Positions 29,799 to 37,817 of a stretch of DNA of 64,000 nt are shown one piece after another (the stretch's first letter is position 1; every line of letters starts with the position of its first letter). The notes under the pieces were generated by a model, which ran no database searches, was not told the DNA's origin, and saw nothing but the letters and a program-made list of their open reading frames with translations. Origin of the DNA: Candidatus Leptovillus gracilis (GTDB lineage Bacteria; Chloroflexota; Anaerolineae; Promineifilales; Promineifilaceae); the NCBI GenBank assembly GCA_016716065.1, contig JADJXA010000008.1, positions 1 through 64,000 on the forward strand, written 5' to 3'. The position numbers and the translations under genes were made by a program.

Positions 29799-29852
29799 GG
29801 CCATTGGTGGCAGACGAAAAACGGCTTTTCCTTTCCCGCCTCTGGCAAAAGA

Positions 29853-29896
29853 AAAAAGAGAAGGTCTGACGGTTGCCCGCCAGACCTTCTCTTTTT
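29853..29896. terminator. Bidirectional rho-independent terminator
   Basis: A perfect 16-bp inverted repeat, AAAAAGAGAAGGTCTG at 29853-29868 and CAGACCTTCTCTTTTT at 29881-29896, around a 12-base loop, with A-run and T-run built into the stem. It lies between the converging hicB and the - strand gene ending at 29901 and should stop transcription from both sides. Confidence 0.9.
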
Positions 29897-29900
29897 GCTT

Positions 29901-30983
29901 CTAAATCACGCCAAACATCACCTGGCGCGATTCATTGATCCGCCCCAGGTTGCCCGTCGCCTCTTCGAGGAAATCCACCAGCTTCCGTTCCAGAGCCAGC
30001 GACTTCTCCCACAGCTTCTCTTTGGTCAGCGATCCGGCCGGCCCCAGATGCACTTGCCGGGAGCAGATACGGCCGTTTACCCGCCGCCCCTTCTGTAATG
30101 CCGCCACCATCTTGCCCGGCTTCCGTTTGTCCTGGCGATAAGTGATGGTGTAAATGCCATGCGGAAAGACGACTATTTTGCGCTGCGCCAGTTGCAACCA
30201 GCCTTCGCTCAACGCCTCAAACCACTGCACCCGCATTTCGCCGCGCAGCCGGATGACCTCGCGCCCTAACGGGGATAATTCGGCGAAGGGTAACAGGTAG
30301 TCGTGGCGGTATTCCTGGTAGATGTTGACCAACGAATCCCACTCGAGGTCGCCAACGGCCGTTGAGACCTCCTCCCACAGATGACCAGTCAGCTTCATCG
30401 CCAGGATGAGCGCGCCGCGATACATCTGCTCTGGATACCAACGTTCACTGCTCATGCCCACCAGGATGATGAGCAAATCGCGAAAGAGGTCGGCCACTTC
30501 GGGCGGCGGGCCATCTTCCCGGCCCATCACCGCCCACTCCACCGGGCGCGGCACCAGGTCGTAATCGCGGTTGTCGGGCAGCCGCGAGGCCAGATTGTCA
30601 TCGCCATTGTCGTCATCGCTGTCTATGCTGTCGGCGGTGTCTATCACACAGTAGTTGCGGGCGACGAGGGATTTCCAACCGCCGTTCAGCCCACGGATGT
30701 GAACCCACGCATAGTTCTTCAGGGCGGTGCGGGCGCAGGTGTAGGCATAGGCCAAGGGCTGGTCGCTGTTTTCGAGAAAAGCCAGCAGCGCGGTCTGGGT
30801 CATGTCTTGCCAGTGGGTGCGCCACTCACGGCCGTCAAAGCCATGTTGCTGCCCCAATTCCCGCGCCAGCCCACCGGCCCGCTGCTGAAGTTCAGCCAGG
30901 GGCACGTCGCGGGTCAGCTGGGTGGTTGCCGGGGTATCCGGCGCTTGTGAAACGGTTATTTCTGGATTAGAATGCGTGAACAT
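29901..30983 (-). CDS. Unrecognised 360-residue protein, weakly sigma-factor-like
   Basis: A full-length gene with a clear GGAGGG ribosome binding site before the ATG. I do not recognise the family. The segment near residues 55-95 (WRTHWQDMTQTALLAFLENS, AYTCARTALKNYAWVHIR) resembles region 2 of sigma-70-like factors in its helical, aromatic pattern, and an acidic linker (DTADSIDSDDDNGDD) follows. The C-terminal part is basic (TYRQDKRKPGKMVAALQKGR) and could bind nucleic acid. Two further - strand unknown genes lie upstream. A regulatory or plasmid/phage-type role is possible; this is inference only. Confidence 0.7.
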   Translation of the reverse strand: MFTHSNPEITVSQAPDTPATTQLTRDVPLAELQQRAGGLARELGQQHGFDGREWRTHWQDMTQTALLAFLENSDQPLAYAYTCARTALKNYAWVHIRGLNGGWKSLVARNYCVIDTADSIDSDDDNGDDNLASRLPDNRDYDLVPRPVEWAVMGREDGPPPEVADLFRDLLIILVGMSSERWYPEQMYRGALILAMKLTGHLWEEVSTAVGDLEWDSLVNIYQEYRHDYLLPFAELSPLGREVIRLRGEMRVQWFEALSEGWLQLAQRKIVVFPHGIYTITYRQDKRKPGKMVAALQKGRRVNGRICSRQVHLGPAGSLTKEKLWEKSLALERKLVDFLEEATGNLGRINESRQVMFGVI

Positions 30984-31014
30984 GTTTTCGGCCCTCCATC
31001 AGCCGTAAACTTGG

Positions 31015-31053
31015 GAAGCCGGTTGAGGTGCGAACTCAACCGGCTTCATTTTT
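31015..31053 (+). terminator. Rho-independent terminator on the + strand between - strand genes
   Basis: Perfect 13-bp stem, GAAGCCGGTTGAG at 31015-31027 and CTCAACCGGCTTC at 31035-31047, with a seven-base loop followed by ATTTTTT on the + strand. Both flanking genes are on the - strand, so it would end an antisense or small + strand transcript. Confidence 0.7.
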
Positions 31054-31081
31054 TGGGGAAAATGGTTCCTTATCGTTGGGA

Positions 31082-31267
31082 TTAGTAAGTGTGACCCTGC
31101 TCTTTGAGGGCGCGCAGGGCGACGCCCCAGGCGTCGAGGGCCTGATCGCCCTGGTGAGTTTCCCATTGGGGTTGAACGGCCGTTTGCTTCCGTCTGCTTT
31201 GTTTGCCGGGCACGCGCCGCTGATTGGCTTTCAGGTGAATTACCTTTTGTGGGTCTGGTTTGTTCAT
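31082..31267 (-). CDS. Small basic unknown protein (61 residues)
   Basis: A short gene with a very good ribosome binding site (AAGGAGGACTC before the ATG), which is the main reason to accept it. The product is basic (NQRRVPGKQSRRKQTAV) with a C-terminal helix (DQALDAWGVALRALKEQ). No family is recognised. It sits between two hairpins: a large palindrome just upstream of its start and the + strand terminator just past its end. It precedes the sigma-like unknown gene on the same strand. Confidence 0.6.
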   Translation of the reverse strand: MNKPDPQKVIHLKANQRRVPGKQSRRKQTAVQPQWETHQGDQALDAWGVALRALKEQGHTY

Positions 31268-31279
31268 GAGTCCTCCTTA

Positions 31280-31346
31280 GCGAGAGCAAGAGCTAGAGCT
31301 AGAGGAAGAGGTCGCTTCCTCCTCTAGCTCTAGCTCTAGCTCTCGC
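31280..31346. repeat. Long imperfect palindrome built from CTAGAG/CTCTAG hexamers
   Basis: About 67 bases. The left arm GCGAGAGC then AAGAGCTAGAGCTAGAGG faces the right arm CCTCTAGCTCTAGCTCTAGCTCTCGC. The right arm has one more six-base unit than the left, so copy number appears variable. It lies just upstream of the start of the 61-residue gene and could form a very stable hairpin in that transcript's leader or act as an operator. Confidence 0.8.
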
Positions 31347-31356
31347 TCCTGGAATG

Positions 31357-31386
31357 CAAAAGAGGCAGCCTGTTGAGACTGCCTCT
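31357..31386 (-). terminator. Rho-independent terminator after the 123-residue gene
   Basis: Stem AGAGGCAG at 31361-31368 and CTGCCTCT at 31379-31386 with a T-run on the - strand (AAAA on the + strand at 31357-31360). It lies just past the stop of the - strand gene ending at 31394. Confidence 0.7.
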
Positions 31387-31393
31387 TTCCAAA

Positions 31394-31765
31394 TCACATA
31401 TGCGGTTGTTTGATAGAGTTGGTAAACGGCCGTCTGCCTACAACGTAATCGCCTTCATTTGCCGGGGTTGGTAAGGTGGCGGGGAACGGCCGTTGCCACC
31501 AGACAGACCAACCGGCCCATCGTACCGGCTCTTCGCCCAGGCAGGCGGTGTAGCTCAGGTGCAGCTTGCCGCCGGGCATGGGCAGCATCAGGCTAATGCT
31601 CACGTCCCGGTGGTCGAGGACCAAGCAGGTGTTGGCGTCCAGACGGAAGGGGCCGAGAACGGCCGTGCAGGCCTCTTCGTAGGGGCTGTGGTGTTCGTCG
31701 TCGTGGCGCGCCCAGCGGCTGGTCATCAGGCGGGTGATGAGGTGAAAGAGTTGCTTGTTTAGCAT
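31394..31765 (-). CDS. Unrecognised 123-residue protein
   Basis: A complete small gene with AAGGAGAG ahead of the ATG and a terminator after the stop. The product begins MLNKQLFHLITRLMTSRW and contains a strand-rich middle (AVLGPFRLDANTCLVLDH, VSISLMLPMPGGKLHLSY). No family recognised. Three ACGGCCGT octamers lie inside it, so it has been in this genome long enough to carry the local signature. It is divergent from the large operon beginning at 32141. Confidence 0.65.
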   Translation of the reverse strand: MLNKQLFHLITRLMTSRWARHDDEHHSPYEEACTAVLGPFRLDANTCLVLDHRDVSISLMLPMPGGKLHLSYTACLGEEPVRWAGWSVWWQRPFPATLPTPANEGDYVVGRRPFTNSIKQPHM

Positions 31766-31922
31766 GTGGGTCTCTCCTTATGGCTAAATGGGGTTTATTG
31801 GGCTGGCAAGACGCCGGCCCATTCTCACCTGCCTGCGGCCGTAGGCCGCCCTGACTGGCTCGCCCAAAGAGGCTGCAAAGAAGGGGACAGGTATTTCACA
31901 TAGTTGTGATTTTGGGAGAATG

Positions 31923-31954
31923 AAAAAGGCCGGCTTCCAGTCAGGAAACCGGCC
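31923..31954 (-). terminator. Probable - strand terminator in the divergent region
   Basis: Inverted repeat GGCCGGCTTCC at 31928-31938 and GGAAACCGGCC at 31944-31954 with one mismatch, followed on the - strand by TTTTTC. It would block - strand transcripts coming from the operon side. Confidence 0.6.
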
Positions 31955-32076
31955 CACTTTGTAGTAACGGCCGTTCTTTTTACCTTCTTTGCAGAATTTG
32001 CTTTGGTTAATGAATCAGTCTAACAATACAACCTGCTCCCCCCTTGAGTTTCATAGCCATCTGGTACTATATTCCT

Positions 32077-32106
32077 TTGGGCAGTCATCCCGCTTCACGG
32101 TACAAT
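32077..32106 (+). promoter_or_regulatory. Possible sigma-70-type promoter of the large operon
   Basis: TTGGGC at 32077-32082 and TACAAT at 32101-32106 are separated by 18 bases, about 35 bases before the first gene. The -10 is good and the -35 is partial, so this is a candidate only. Confidence 0.4.
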
Positions 32107-32140
32107 ACCTTCCTGTCACGGAAGTTATCATGGAGCCAGC

Positions 32141-32521
32141 ATGGACGTAAGTGAACAACTGCTGTATCAGCTTAAGGAACAACCGAAAAACGCCAACGAA
32201 CTGCTTACGGCCGTTCCCGACTTCGCCGATCATCCCCACGGCTTAGAGGTGGTGCGTCTTTTGCTGCGCCTGGACCCCCGCGTACAGCCTTTGGACGACG
32301 GCCGTTACACCCTCACTCTCGCCGAAACCACCCCGGCCGACCGCATCCACAGTGAAGCCCAAAGTTTCCTCGACCAGATACCCACCCCTGGGGCGCTAAT
32401 CACCTCAGTCGTAGACCATGTGGCGCAGCAGACCCACTATCCGGCCGAACAGGTTCGCGCGGTCTTGGTGCAGCAATTTACCGTCCGCCACAACATGCTT
32501 TTCAAGCCGCGCCAGAAATAA
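32141..32521 (+). CDS. Small winged-helix-like protein, first gene of the large operon
   Basis: A 126-residue protein with a two-part pattern. The N-terminal half (VSEQLLYQLKEQPKNANELL, then VVRLLLRLDPRV and GRYTLT) looks like a winged helix with a terminal beta-wing. The C-terminal half is helical (VVDHVAQQTHYPAEQVRAVL). I do not recognise a named family. It lies 23 bases before the methylase, so it is probably cotranscribed with it. Short HTH proteins at the head of defence operons often act as their repressors; that role is inferred from position. Confidence 0.6.
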   Translation: MDVSEQLLYQLKEQPKNANELLTAVPDFADHPHGLEVVRLLLRLDPRVQPLDDGRYTLTLAETTPADRIHSEAQSFLDQIPTPGALITSVVDHVAQQTHYPAEQVRAVLVQQFTVRHNMLFKPRQK

Positions 32522-32544
32522 TCTCGTGCCTTTCAGGAGAGAGA

Positions 32545-34404
32545 ATGCCAGTAACCACCAACAGCGCTCTGACCCACATGCAAACCACGCTCGCCGGGTT
32601 GGGTTATGTCGATTTACGCCTTGATTACCCCCTGACCGCTTTCGCCGATGTGGCCGACCTGGAATATGCTGCGCTGATCGCTTTTGATGGCGAAACGCCC
32701 GTCGTGTTGTGTTACCCGGTAGCCTCCGGGCAGAGTGACAACCCGGCCTTGCAGGAAGCGGCCAAATATCAGGCGTCGGCCATTGTCGGCGAGTCGGTCC
32801 GCTTTGTCTGGATTAGCGATGGGAAAGCCGATTACTTTTTCGACATTGCCCGCAGTACGCCGGTACCGGCCCTGCCCGCCCAGGCAGATTGGCGCAGCGT
32901 GGCCCGCGACGGCCTTTCCACCAGCCGCCGCACCCGCCTGCAAGCGGAAGCGCGGGAGTTTAAGCGGGGCAACTATCTGGCGCTGCAAAGCAAGTTCAAC
33001 CAGTTGCACGAGGAGATTTACAAAAAAAGGGCCGGCGTCAGCACCACCAATGAGGCGATAGACGAGGTGGGTAAGCTCATCTTCCTCAAAATTCATAGTG
33101 AACGGCATCCCCACTATACCTATGGCGGGCAGCGGCTGCGCGACGCTTTTAATGGCGACTATATCCGGCAGGCGGAGGGCAAGGCGGTGGAATGGTTTGC
33201 CCGCGTCTTTAAGGAGGTGGCAGCGCTGCCGGAGTATGAGATGCCCGACCTGACCAACGGTGGGCGCACCGCTATCTTCCCGCCCGATGAGCCATTCCGC
33301 CTGAACAACCCTGGCGTGCTGGCCTTTGCCGTGGATATTTTTGCCGATTGGCAGTTGACGGTGGATCAGGACCGCGACCCGGATCGGGTGGCGGAGGATT
33401 TGTTGGGTTGGGCGTTTAACACCTTTTTGCGCGGCAAATATGATTCTTCCGGCGGCCTGGCTACCTATCTGACGCGCAAGGAGGTGGTAGACTGCATGGC
33501 GCGCATGGTTTTCCACGACATCGCCGACGAAGATTTATGGCGAAGGGATTTGGATGGACGGCCACAATTCCTGGCCGGGGATATTTGCTGCGGCACCGGC
33601 TCGTTTTTAGTAGGCATGTTGGCGGAGATGAAGCGACGTGTGCTAGATAACATAGGCTACACTCCTGATGATCAGCTTGCCTGGCTGCAAAAGTTGAAAC
33701 AGTACAGCCTCTTTGGCGCGGATGCTTCCCCCTCTTCGATTACGAAGGCGCACCTGAATTTGCTGACCTTTGGCGCCAGCGCCCACCAACTGCTGCGCAC
33801 CCAGGATTCGATTACCGACCCGGTGATTGACCGGCTGGAGCGTAAGTTTGACCTGCTGATGACCAATCCGCCCTTTGGCAAGGGGAAGTATGATGACGCG
33901 GCCGGGCTGGAGAAGATGCGGCAGGGGGAACTGCAATTAGGGTATAGCTGGCCGGCGGGTAAGCCGGAGAAGAAGAAGGAGTTGGATAAAGCGGACCCGG
34001 CGGCGCTGTTTCTGGACCGCAACCTGCAACTGCTGAAACCGGGCGGCCGTCTGCTGATTGTGGTGCCCGACGGCCTGCTTTCCAATACCAGCGACCGCTT
34101 CATCCGGGAATATTTGATGGGGGTAAAGGATGGGCAGACGGGGCAGTTTCATGGTGGCAAGGCGATTGTGAAGGCGGTGGTAAGCCTGCCGACGCAGACC
34201 TTTGCCATGAGCGGCACGGGGGCTAAAACCAGCTTCCTCTACTTGCAAAAGAAACGCCATGCCGCTGACCCACAGGGGCCAATTTTTATGGCGGTGGCCG
34301 AGCATGTGGGCTTTTTGAAGAAAGGGAACATGGAAGTGGTTGATCCAGATGGCAACGATCTGCTAGATATTGCTGAAGCATACATCAAGGGCAGGCAAAG
34401 CTAA
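32545..34404 (+). CDS. Type I-like N6-adenine DNA methyltransferase (HsdM-like)
   Basis: A 619-residue methylase. The first 180 residues look like a type I R N-terminal-type domain (YPLTAFADVADLEYAALIAF). The helical HsdM N-terminal domain follows (LQSKFNQLHEEIYKKR, TTNEAIDEVGKLIFLKIH). The catalytic domain has motif I DICCGTGSFLVGM near residue 347 and NPPFGKGKYDD near 440, the N-P-P-F signature of N6-adenine methylases. The motif order is that of the gamma class, as in HsdM. It starts at the ATG at 32545 after GGAGAGAG and is followed with no gap by an HsdS-like gene. No HsdR gene occurs anywhere in the operon, which is unusual for a type I system. Confidence 0.93.
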   Translation: MPVTTNSALTHMQTTLAGLGYVDLRLDYPLTAFADVADLEYAALIAFDGETPVVLCYPVASGQSDNPALQEAAKYQASAIVGESVRFVWISDGKADYFFDIARSTPVPALPAQADWRSVARDGLSTSRRTRLQAEAREFKRGNYLALQSKFNQLHEEIYKKRAGVSTTNEAIDEVGKLIFLKIHSERHPHYTYGGQRLRDAFNGDYIRQAEGKAVEWFARVFKEVAALPEYEMPDLTNGGRTAIFPPDEPFRLNNPGVLAFAVDIFADWQLTVDQDRDPDRVAEDLLGWAFNTFLRGKYDSSGGLATYLTRKEVVDCMARMVFHDIADEDLWRRDLDGRPQFLAGDICCGTGSFLVGMLAEMKRRVLDNIGYTPDDQLAWLQKLKQYSLFGADASPSSITKAHLNLLTFGASAHQLLRTQDSITDPVIDRLERKFDLLMTNPPFGKGKYDDAAGLEKMRQGELQLGYSWPAGKPEKKKELDKADPAALFLDRNLQLLKPGGRLLIVVPDGLLSNTSDRFIREYLMGVKDGQTGQFHGGKAIVKAVVSLPTQTFAMSGTGAKTSFLYLQKKRHAADPQGPIFMAVAEHVGFLKKGNMEVVDPDGNDLLDIAEAYIKGRQS

Positions 34405-35898
34405 ATGCAAACCGCGTATACTGTCGTTTCCGAAAAGCCCGTAGAGGTGTGGATACCCGGAAAATTGTTGGAAGATCGTCTTGACGCTGAATTCTACCAA
34501 CCTGTCTATTTGCGAACAGTAGAGGCATTAAAATCTGCTGGTTTCCCTCTTAGACCCCTGCAAAAACTCAGTTCCTATAAATCCCGTGTTTACTGGGGTA
34601 TTAAAGGCTTAGACGAGCCAATATCCAGCACCCATATCCCCTATATACGCCCAAATGAAGCGACTGATGATGGCTGGATCGAGTATGATGATCTGACAAC
34701 AATTGAGCGACATTGGGCCAATGACATGCCAGGCGCGTTGGTGCAACCAGGCGATTTATTGGTGGAAGTGAAAGGCAATGCTCGCAAAGTACACGTTGTT
34801 CGGGAAGACGTGCCATCATTAACCTTTGTTAGTGGCAGTATGTATCGTTTCGTACCCAAAAATGATGTAGATGTTCATTACCTTTGGGCATATCTGACTT
34901 CCCAAACTTGCCAGACGTTGAAAGAACGCTTGATGAGCAATTCGATTATCAAGTGGATCAACCCAGACGATATTTGCCAGATGTCTGTGCTTGTGCCCCC
35001 ACGGCCGTTACAAACCTACATTGGCGCTAAAGTCCGTCTCGCTGAACAATGCCGCAGAAACGGCCGTGAGCTTGATCAGGAAACAGAAGGCTTTTTTGAT
35101 CGTATTCTTAAAAGACTCTCCCCAACTTCCAACTCAGTACAAACAAATGCTATCGAACCATCAGAAATCGTTACTGAACGGTTGGATGCTAAATTCTATC
35201 AATCAATTTACATTGATATCGAACGATATATCGTGACCCATCCAGAAGGCTATAAAACCATAGGGGAGTTGGTCAGTAGTATTTCCAACGGTGTGGAATA
35301 TCGGGACTTCGTTGCAGACGGGATACCATATTTAACAGTGGGTAACATCCGAGATGGCCGTTTAGATTTGGAAAACGCCCCTAAAATCCCCAATGACCCT
35401 TCCATTCCAGAAAGGGGAAAAATCAAAGCCAACGACATTTTGATAGTACGAACAGGTTCAATCGGGCAATCTGCTTTCGTGCGGATTGATGATTCAGAAG
35501 CCATCATAAGTTCGCATTTCATTCGTCTACGATTAAAGCAACCGCAACAAGCCCCGTGGATTGTGTTCTTTTTGAACAGTTGGGCAGGGAAGCTACTGCA
35601 AGAACGAATAACCTACGGCGCTGTACAACCTCAAATTGGCCAGGAATTACTAATGGGTTTGCCCATTCCCAATATTGGTGCAGACAATAGCAAATATATC
35701 TCAGCGATAGTGCAAAAGCAGTACATGCTATTCGACAAAGCTACGAAATTAACAAAAGCAGCTAAAGCCGACGTCGAAGCCCTCATCGAAGGGCGGTTGG
35801 ATGTGGCGGGAATTATGGACGGCCGGCTACAGCCTCCCACCTGGCCCAGTATCCAACAAGAGCTATCCTTAACAAAATCAGTAAGCGAACCAGTCTAA
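34405..35898 (+). CDS. HsdS-like DNA specificity subunit with two target-recognition domains
   Basis: A 497-residue protein beginning directly after the methylase stop. It has two half-repeats, each opening with a related phrase: LEDRLDAEFYQPVYL near residue 25 and VTERLDAKFYQSIYI near 255. Each is followed by a target-recognition domain (GALVQPGDLLVEVKG; IKANDILIVRTGSIGQSAFV) and a helical spacer (TKAAKADVEALIEGRLD). This is the layout of type I specificity subunits, which read two half-sites. It should direct the upstream methylase and perhaps the other operon products to a split DNA site. A second, one-domain relative lies at 48252. Confidence 0.9.
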   Translation: MQTAYTVVSEKPVEVWIPGKLLEDRLDAEFYQPVYLRTVEALKSAGFPLRPLQKLSSYKSRVYWGIKGLDEPISSTHIPYIRPNEATDDGWIEYDDLTTIERHWANDMPGALVQPGDLLVEVKGNARKVHVVREDVPSLTFVSGSMYRFVPKNDVDVHYLWAYLTSQTCQTLKERLMSNSIIKWINPDDICQMSVLVPPRPLQTYIGAKVRLAEQCRRNGRELDQETEGFFDRILKRLSPTSNSVQTNAIEPSEIVTERLDAKFYQSIYIDIERYIVTHPEGYKTIGELVSSISNGVEYRDFVADGIPYLTVGNIRDGRLDLENAPKIPNDPSIPERGKIKANDILIVRTGSIGQSAFVRIDDSEAIISSHFIRLRLKQPQQAPWIVFFLNSWAGKLLQERITYGAVQPQIGQELLMGLPIPNIGADNSKYISAIVQKQYMLFDKATKLTKAAKADVEALIEGRLDVAGIMDGRLQPPTWPSIQQELSLTKSVSEPV

Positions 35899-35921
35899 GC
35901 TAACACAAAGGTAGGTGTGCC

Positions 35922-37811
35922 ATGCTAACCCGTTGGACAATCAGCAACTTCAAATCCATCCGTGAGCCAGTCACCCTCGATCTGGCCCCCCTCACCATCT
36001 TCTCCGGCATCAACAGCGCCGGTAAAGGCACCCTCATCCAGTCCATCCTCATGGTCGCCCAATCCTTTATGGCTGGTGTAGCTACCGAACCCATTGCCCT
36101 CAACGGCAGCCTTACTCAGTTAGGCAGGTTCGCCGACTTACTTCATGCCGGTAATGAGAGCGAACCGATGGAAATTGGCATTGAATATTTACCCGGAGAA
36201 CGAGGTACTCTGGCTTTTTCTATTGAAACGCGACTGGTTTCCCGTACTCGTCGTCATTCAGTAGCCAAAGAAGAACATCAACTTTATCCCCGTATTGAAT
36301 ACAGTAAACTCCGCTTCGCACGTAAAGAAAAAGGCAGCAGATCCCATTTTCTGCACATCAAGGCCCTACCAGAGGCTGACATGAAGGTCAGCTTGACTCA
36401 TGTCCGCCCGGACTTAAAAGCTCAAATCAAAGCTGGCATCTATGATTTTTCTATTGTTGAACCAGATTCTGGTGAATTTGTGCGTGACCGCTCTCTGGAA
36501 CGGGTAGAACGCATTGCCATGTCTACACTTATCCCCTGGAGGTTACTTGTTGGCCTTAATAGCCGTTTAGACACCTTAGTGAAGGATGTGCAGTGGCTGA
36601 TCCAAACTTTTGATGAGATCGAATTAAAAGAAAAGATACCACTCCTGGGACCCAATTTGCCACAATTATCGCCTCAATTACCAGATGTAATACGCCGTCT
36701 GCGCTTTTCGGGTGGTAGAGTCCGTGCCTCAAACGTTGACTATCGACGTGTGGATGATAGACTCGCCAACGATTTAACCCCTTTTTACAATGCCCTTACG
36801 GATCGAAACAAACCACTGTTGGCTCGCGACGAACTACTTACCTTTCTGCGTCGTGGGAAATTTTCTACACATGCTATTGGTGATTTTGGTCGCCGACTGA
36901 CAACAGCTTTAGCTGAATATTTACGTGATCAACCTGAATTTTCCCAGCAAGACCGCACACAGGCTGATTTTGAAGCTCGCTTGTTGCCCCCTGCTTACGC
37001 GGAAGCAATTGATCAGATTAACGAAGTAATGGGTCAAAAAATCTATTACCTCGGCCCCCTGCGTGAAGACCCACGTGTCATCTATGCCATTCCGCCTTTG
37101 TCAGAACGTATAAGTGTAGGCTTAAAAGGAGAATATACGGCGGCAATGCTGGATCAGTATCGAAATGAACCTGTCATCTATCCTTCGCCCCCAGGAACAG
37201 ACTTTACTGGCCGCTTTTTATATAAAGAAGCTCCGCTTATTGAAGCGATCACAACCTGGTTGCAGCGGATGGGTCTGGTAGACGGCATAGACACAGAGGA
37301 AACAGCCAAAGTTGGCTATCAGTTAACCGTAAGCGATAAATCCTTGTCTAAAAAACTGGACTTAACCAATGTCGGCGTGGGTGTTAGTCAAACCTTACCG
37401 ACCTTGGTTTTGGCATTACTCGCCCCTGCAGATAGTACTCTCATTTTTGAACAACCAGAACTACACTTGCACCCCAAAGTTCAATCGGTGATGGCCGATT
37501 TCTTCCTGGGTATCAGTCTCATGGGTAAACAATGTCTGGTAGAAACCCACAGCGAACATCTTATCAACCGTTTACGACTGCGTATCGTAGAATCAGAGGT
37601 GAACGATATCTTACAACAGCTACGCATTTATTTTGTGGAAAAACACAACGCTGTTTCTCGCTTCCGTGAAGTCAAATCCAATGCGTTTGGCGCACTGCTT
37701 GAATGGCCAGAAGGATTCTTTGACGAAGCTGAAAACACAGCTAGTAGAATCCTAGAAGCTCAGATGAGAAGACAGTTTCCTGCATCGCAAAAAAACATTT
37801 TTGGGGAGTAA
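35922..37811 (+). CDS. SMC/OLD-like AAA ATPase with DUF3696 C-terminus
   Basis: A 629-residue ABC-type ATPase. Walker A is near residue 29 (FSGINSAGKGTLIQS), preceded by the family's opening phrase ISNFKSIREPVTLDLAPL. The C-terminal part has the signature-like VGVGVSQTLP, Walker B (STLIFEQPELHLHPKVQ) and the H-loop ETHSEHLINRLR. The end (WPEGFFDEAENTASRILEA) is typical of DUF3696. Such ATPases act in two- or three-gene defence modules with nucleases (Septu, OLD/Gabija-like). No TOPRIM is seen here. It lies 23 bases after the S gene, with its likely partner 6 bases downstream. Confidence 0.88.
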   Translation: MLTRWTISNFKSIREPVTLDLAPLTIFSGINSAGKGTLIQSILMVAQSFMAGVATEPIALNGSLTQLGRFADLLHAGNESEPMEIGIEYLPGERGTLAFSIETRLVSRTRRHSVAKEEHQLYPRIEYSKLRFARKEKGSRSHFLHIKALPEADMKVSLTHVRPDLKAQIKAGIYDFSIVEPDSGEFVRDRSLERVERIAMSTLIPWRLLVGLNSRLDTLVKDVQWLIQTFDEIELKEKIPLLGPNLPQLSPQLPDVIRRLRFSGGRVRASNVDYRRVDDRLANDLTPFYNALTDRNKPLLARDELLTFLRRGKFSTHAIGDFGRRLTTALAEYLRDQPEFSQQDRTQADFEARLLPPAYAEAIDQINEVMGQKIYYLGPLREDPRVIYAIPPLSERISVGLKGEYTAAMLDQYRNEPVIYPSPPGTDFTGRFLYKEAPLIEAITTWLQRMGLVDGIDTEETAKVGYQLTVSDKSLSKKLDLTNVGVGVSQTLPTLVLALLAPADSTLIFEQPELHLHPKVQSVMADFFLGISLMGKQCLVETHSEHLINRLRLRIVESEVNDILQQLRIYFVEKHNAVSRFREVKSNAFGALLEWPEGFFDEAENTASRILEAQMRRQFPASQKNIFGE

Positions 37812-37817
37812 ACCTGT

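Larger units (their letters stand above)
31766..32140. other. Divergent intergenic region before the large operon
   Basis: About 375 bp with no gene. It contains a hairpin that acts as a terminator on the - strand (31923-31954), one ACGGCCGT octamer near 31968, and the likely promoter of the large + strand operon near 32077-32106. Confidence 0.6.

Noticed and set aside
32614..33516. A 300-residue open frame on the - strand opposite the HsdM-like methylase
   Set aside because: It lies fully inside a clearly coding + strand gene with conserved methylase motifs; it has no recognisable domain and is a shadow of GC-rich codons.
32545..35898. Complete type I restriction-modification system
   Set aside because: M and S genes are present, but no HsdR with DEAD-box helicase and nuclease domains occurs anywhere in the operon.
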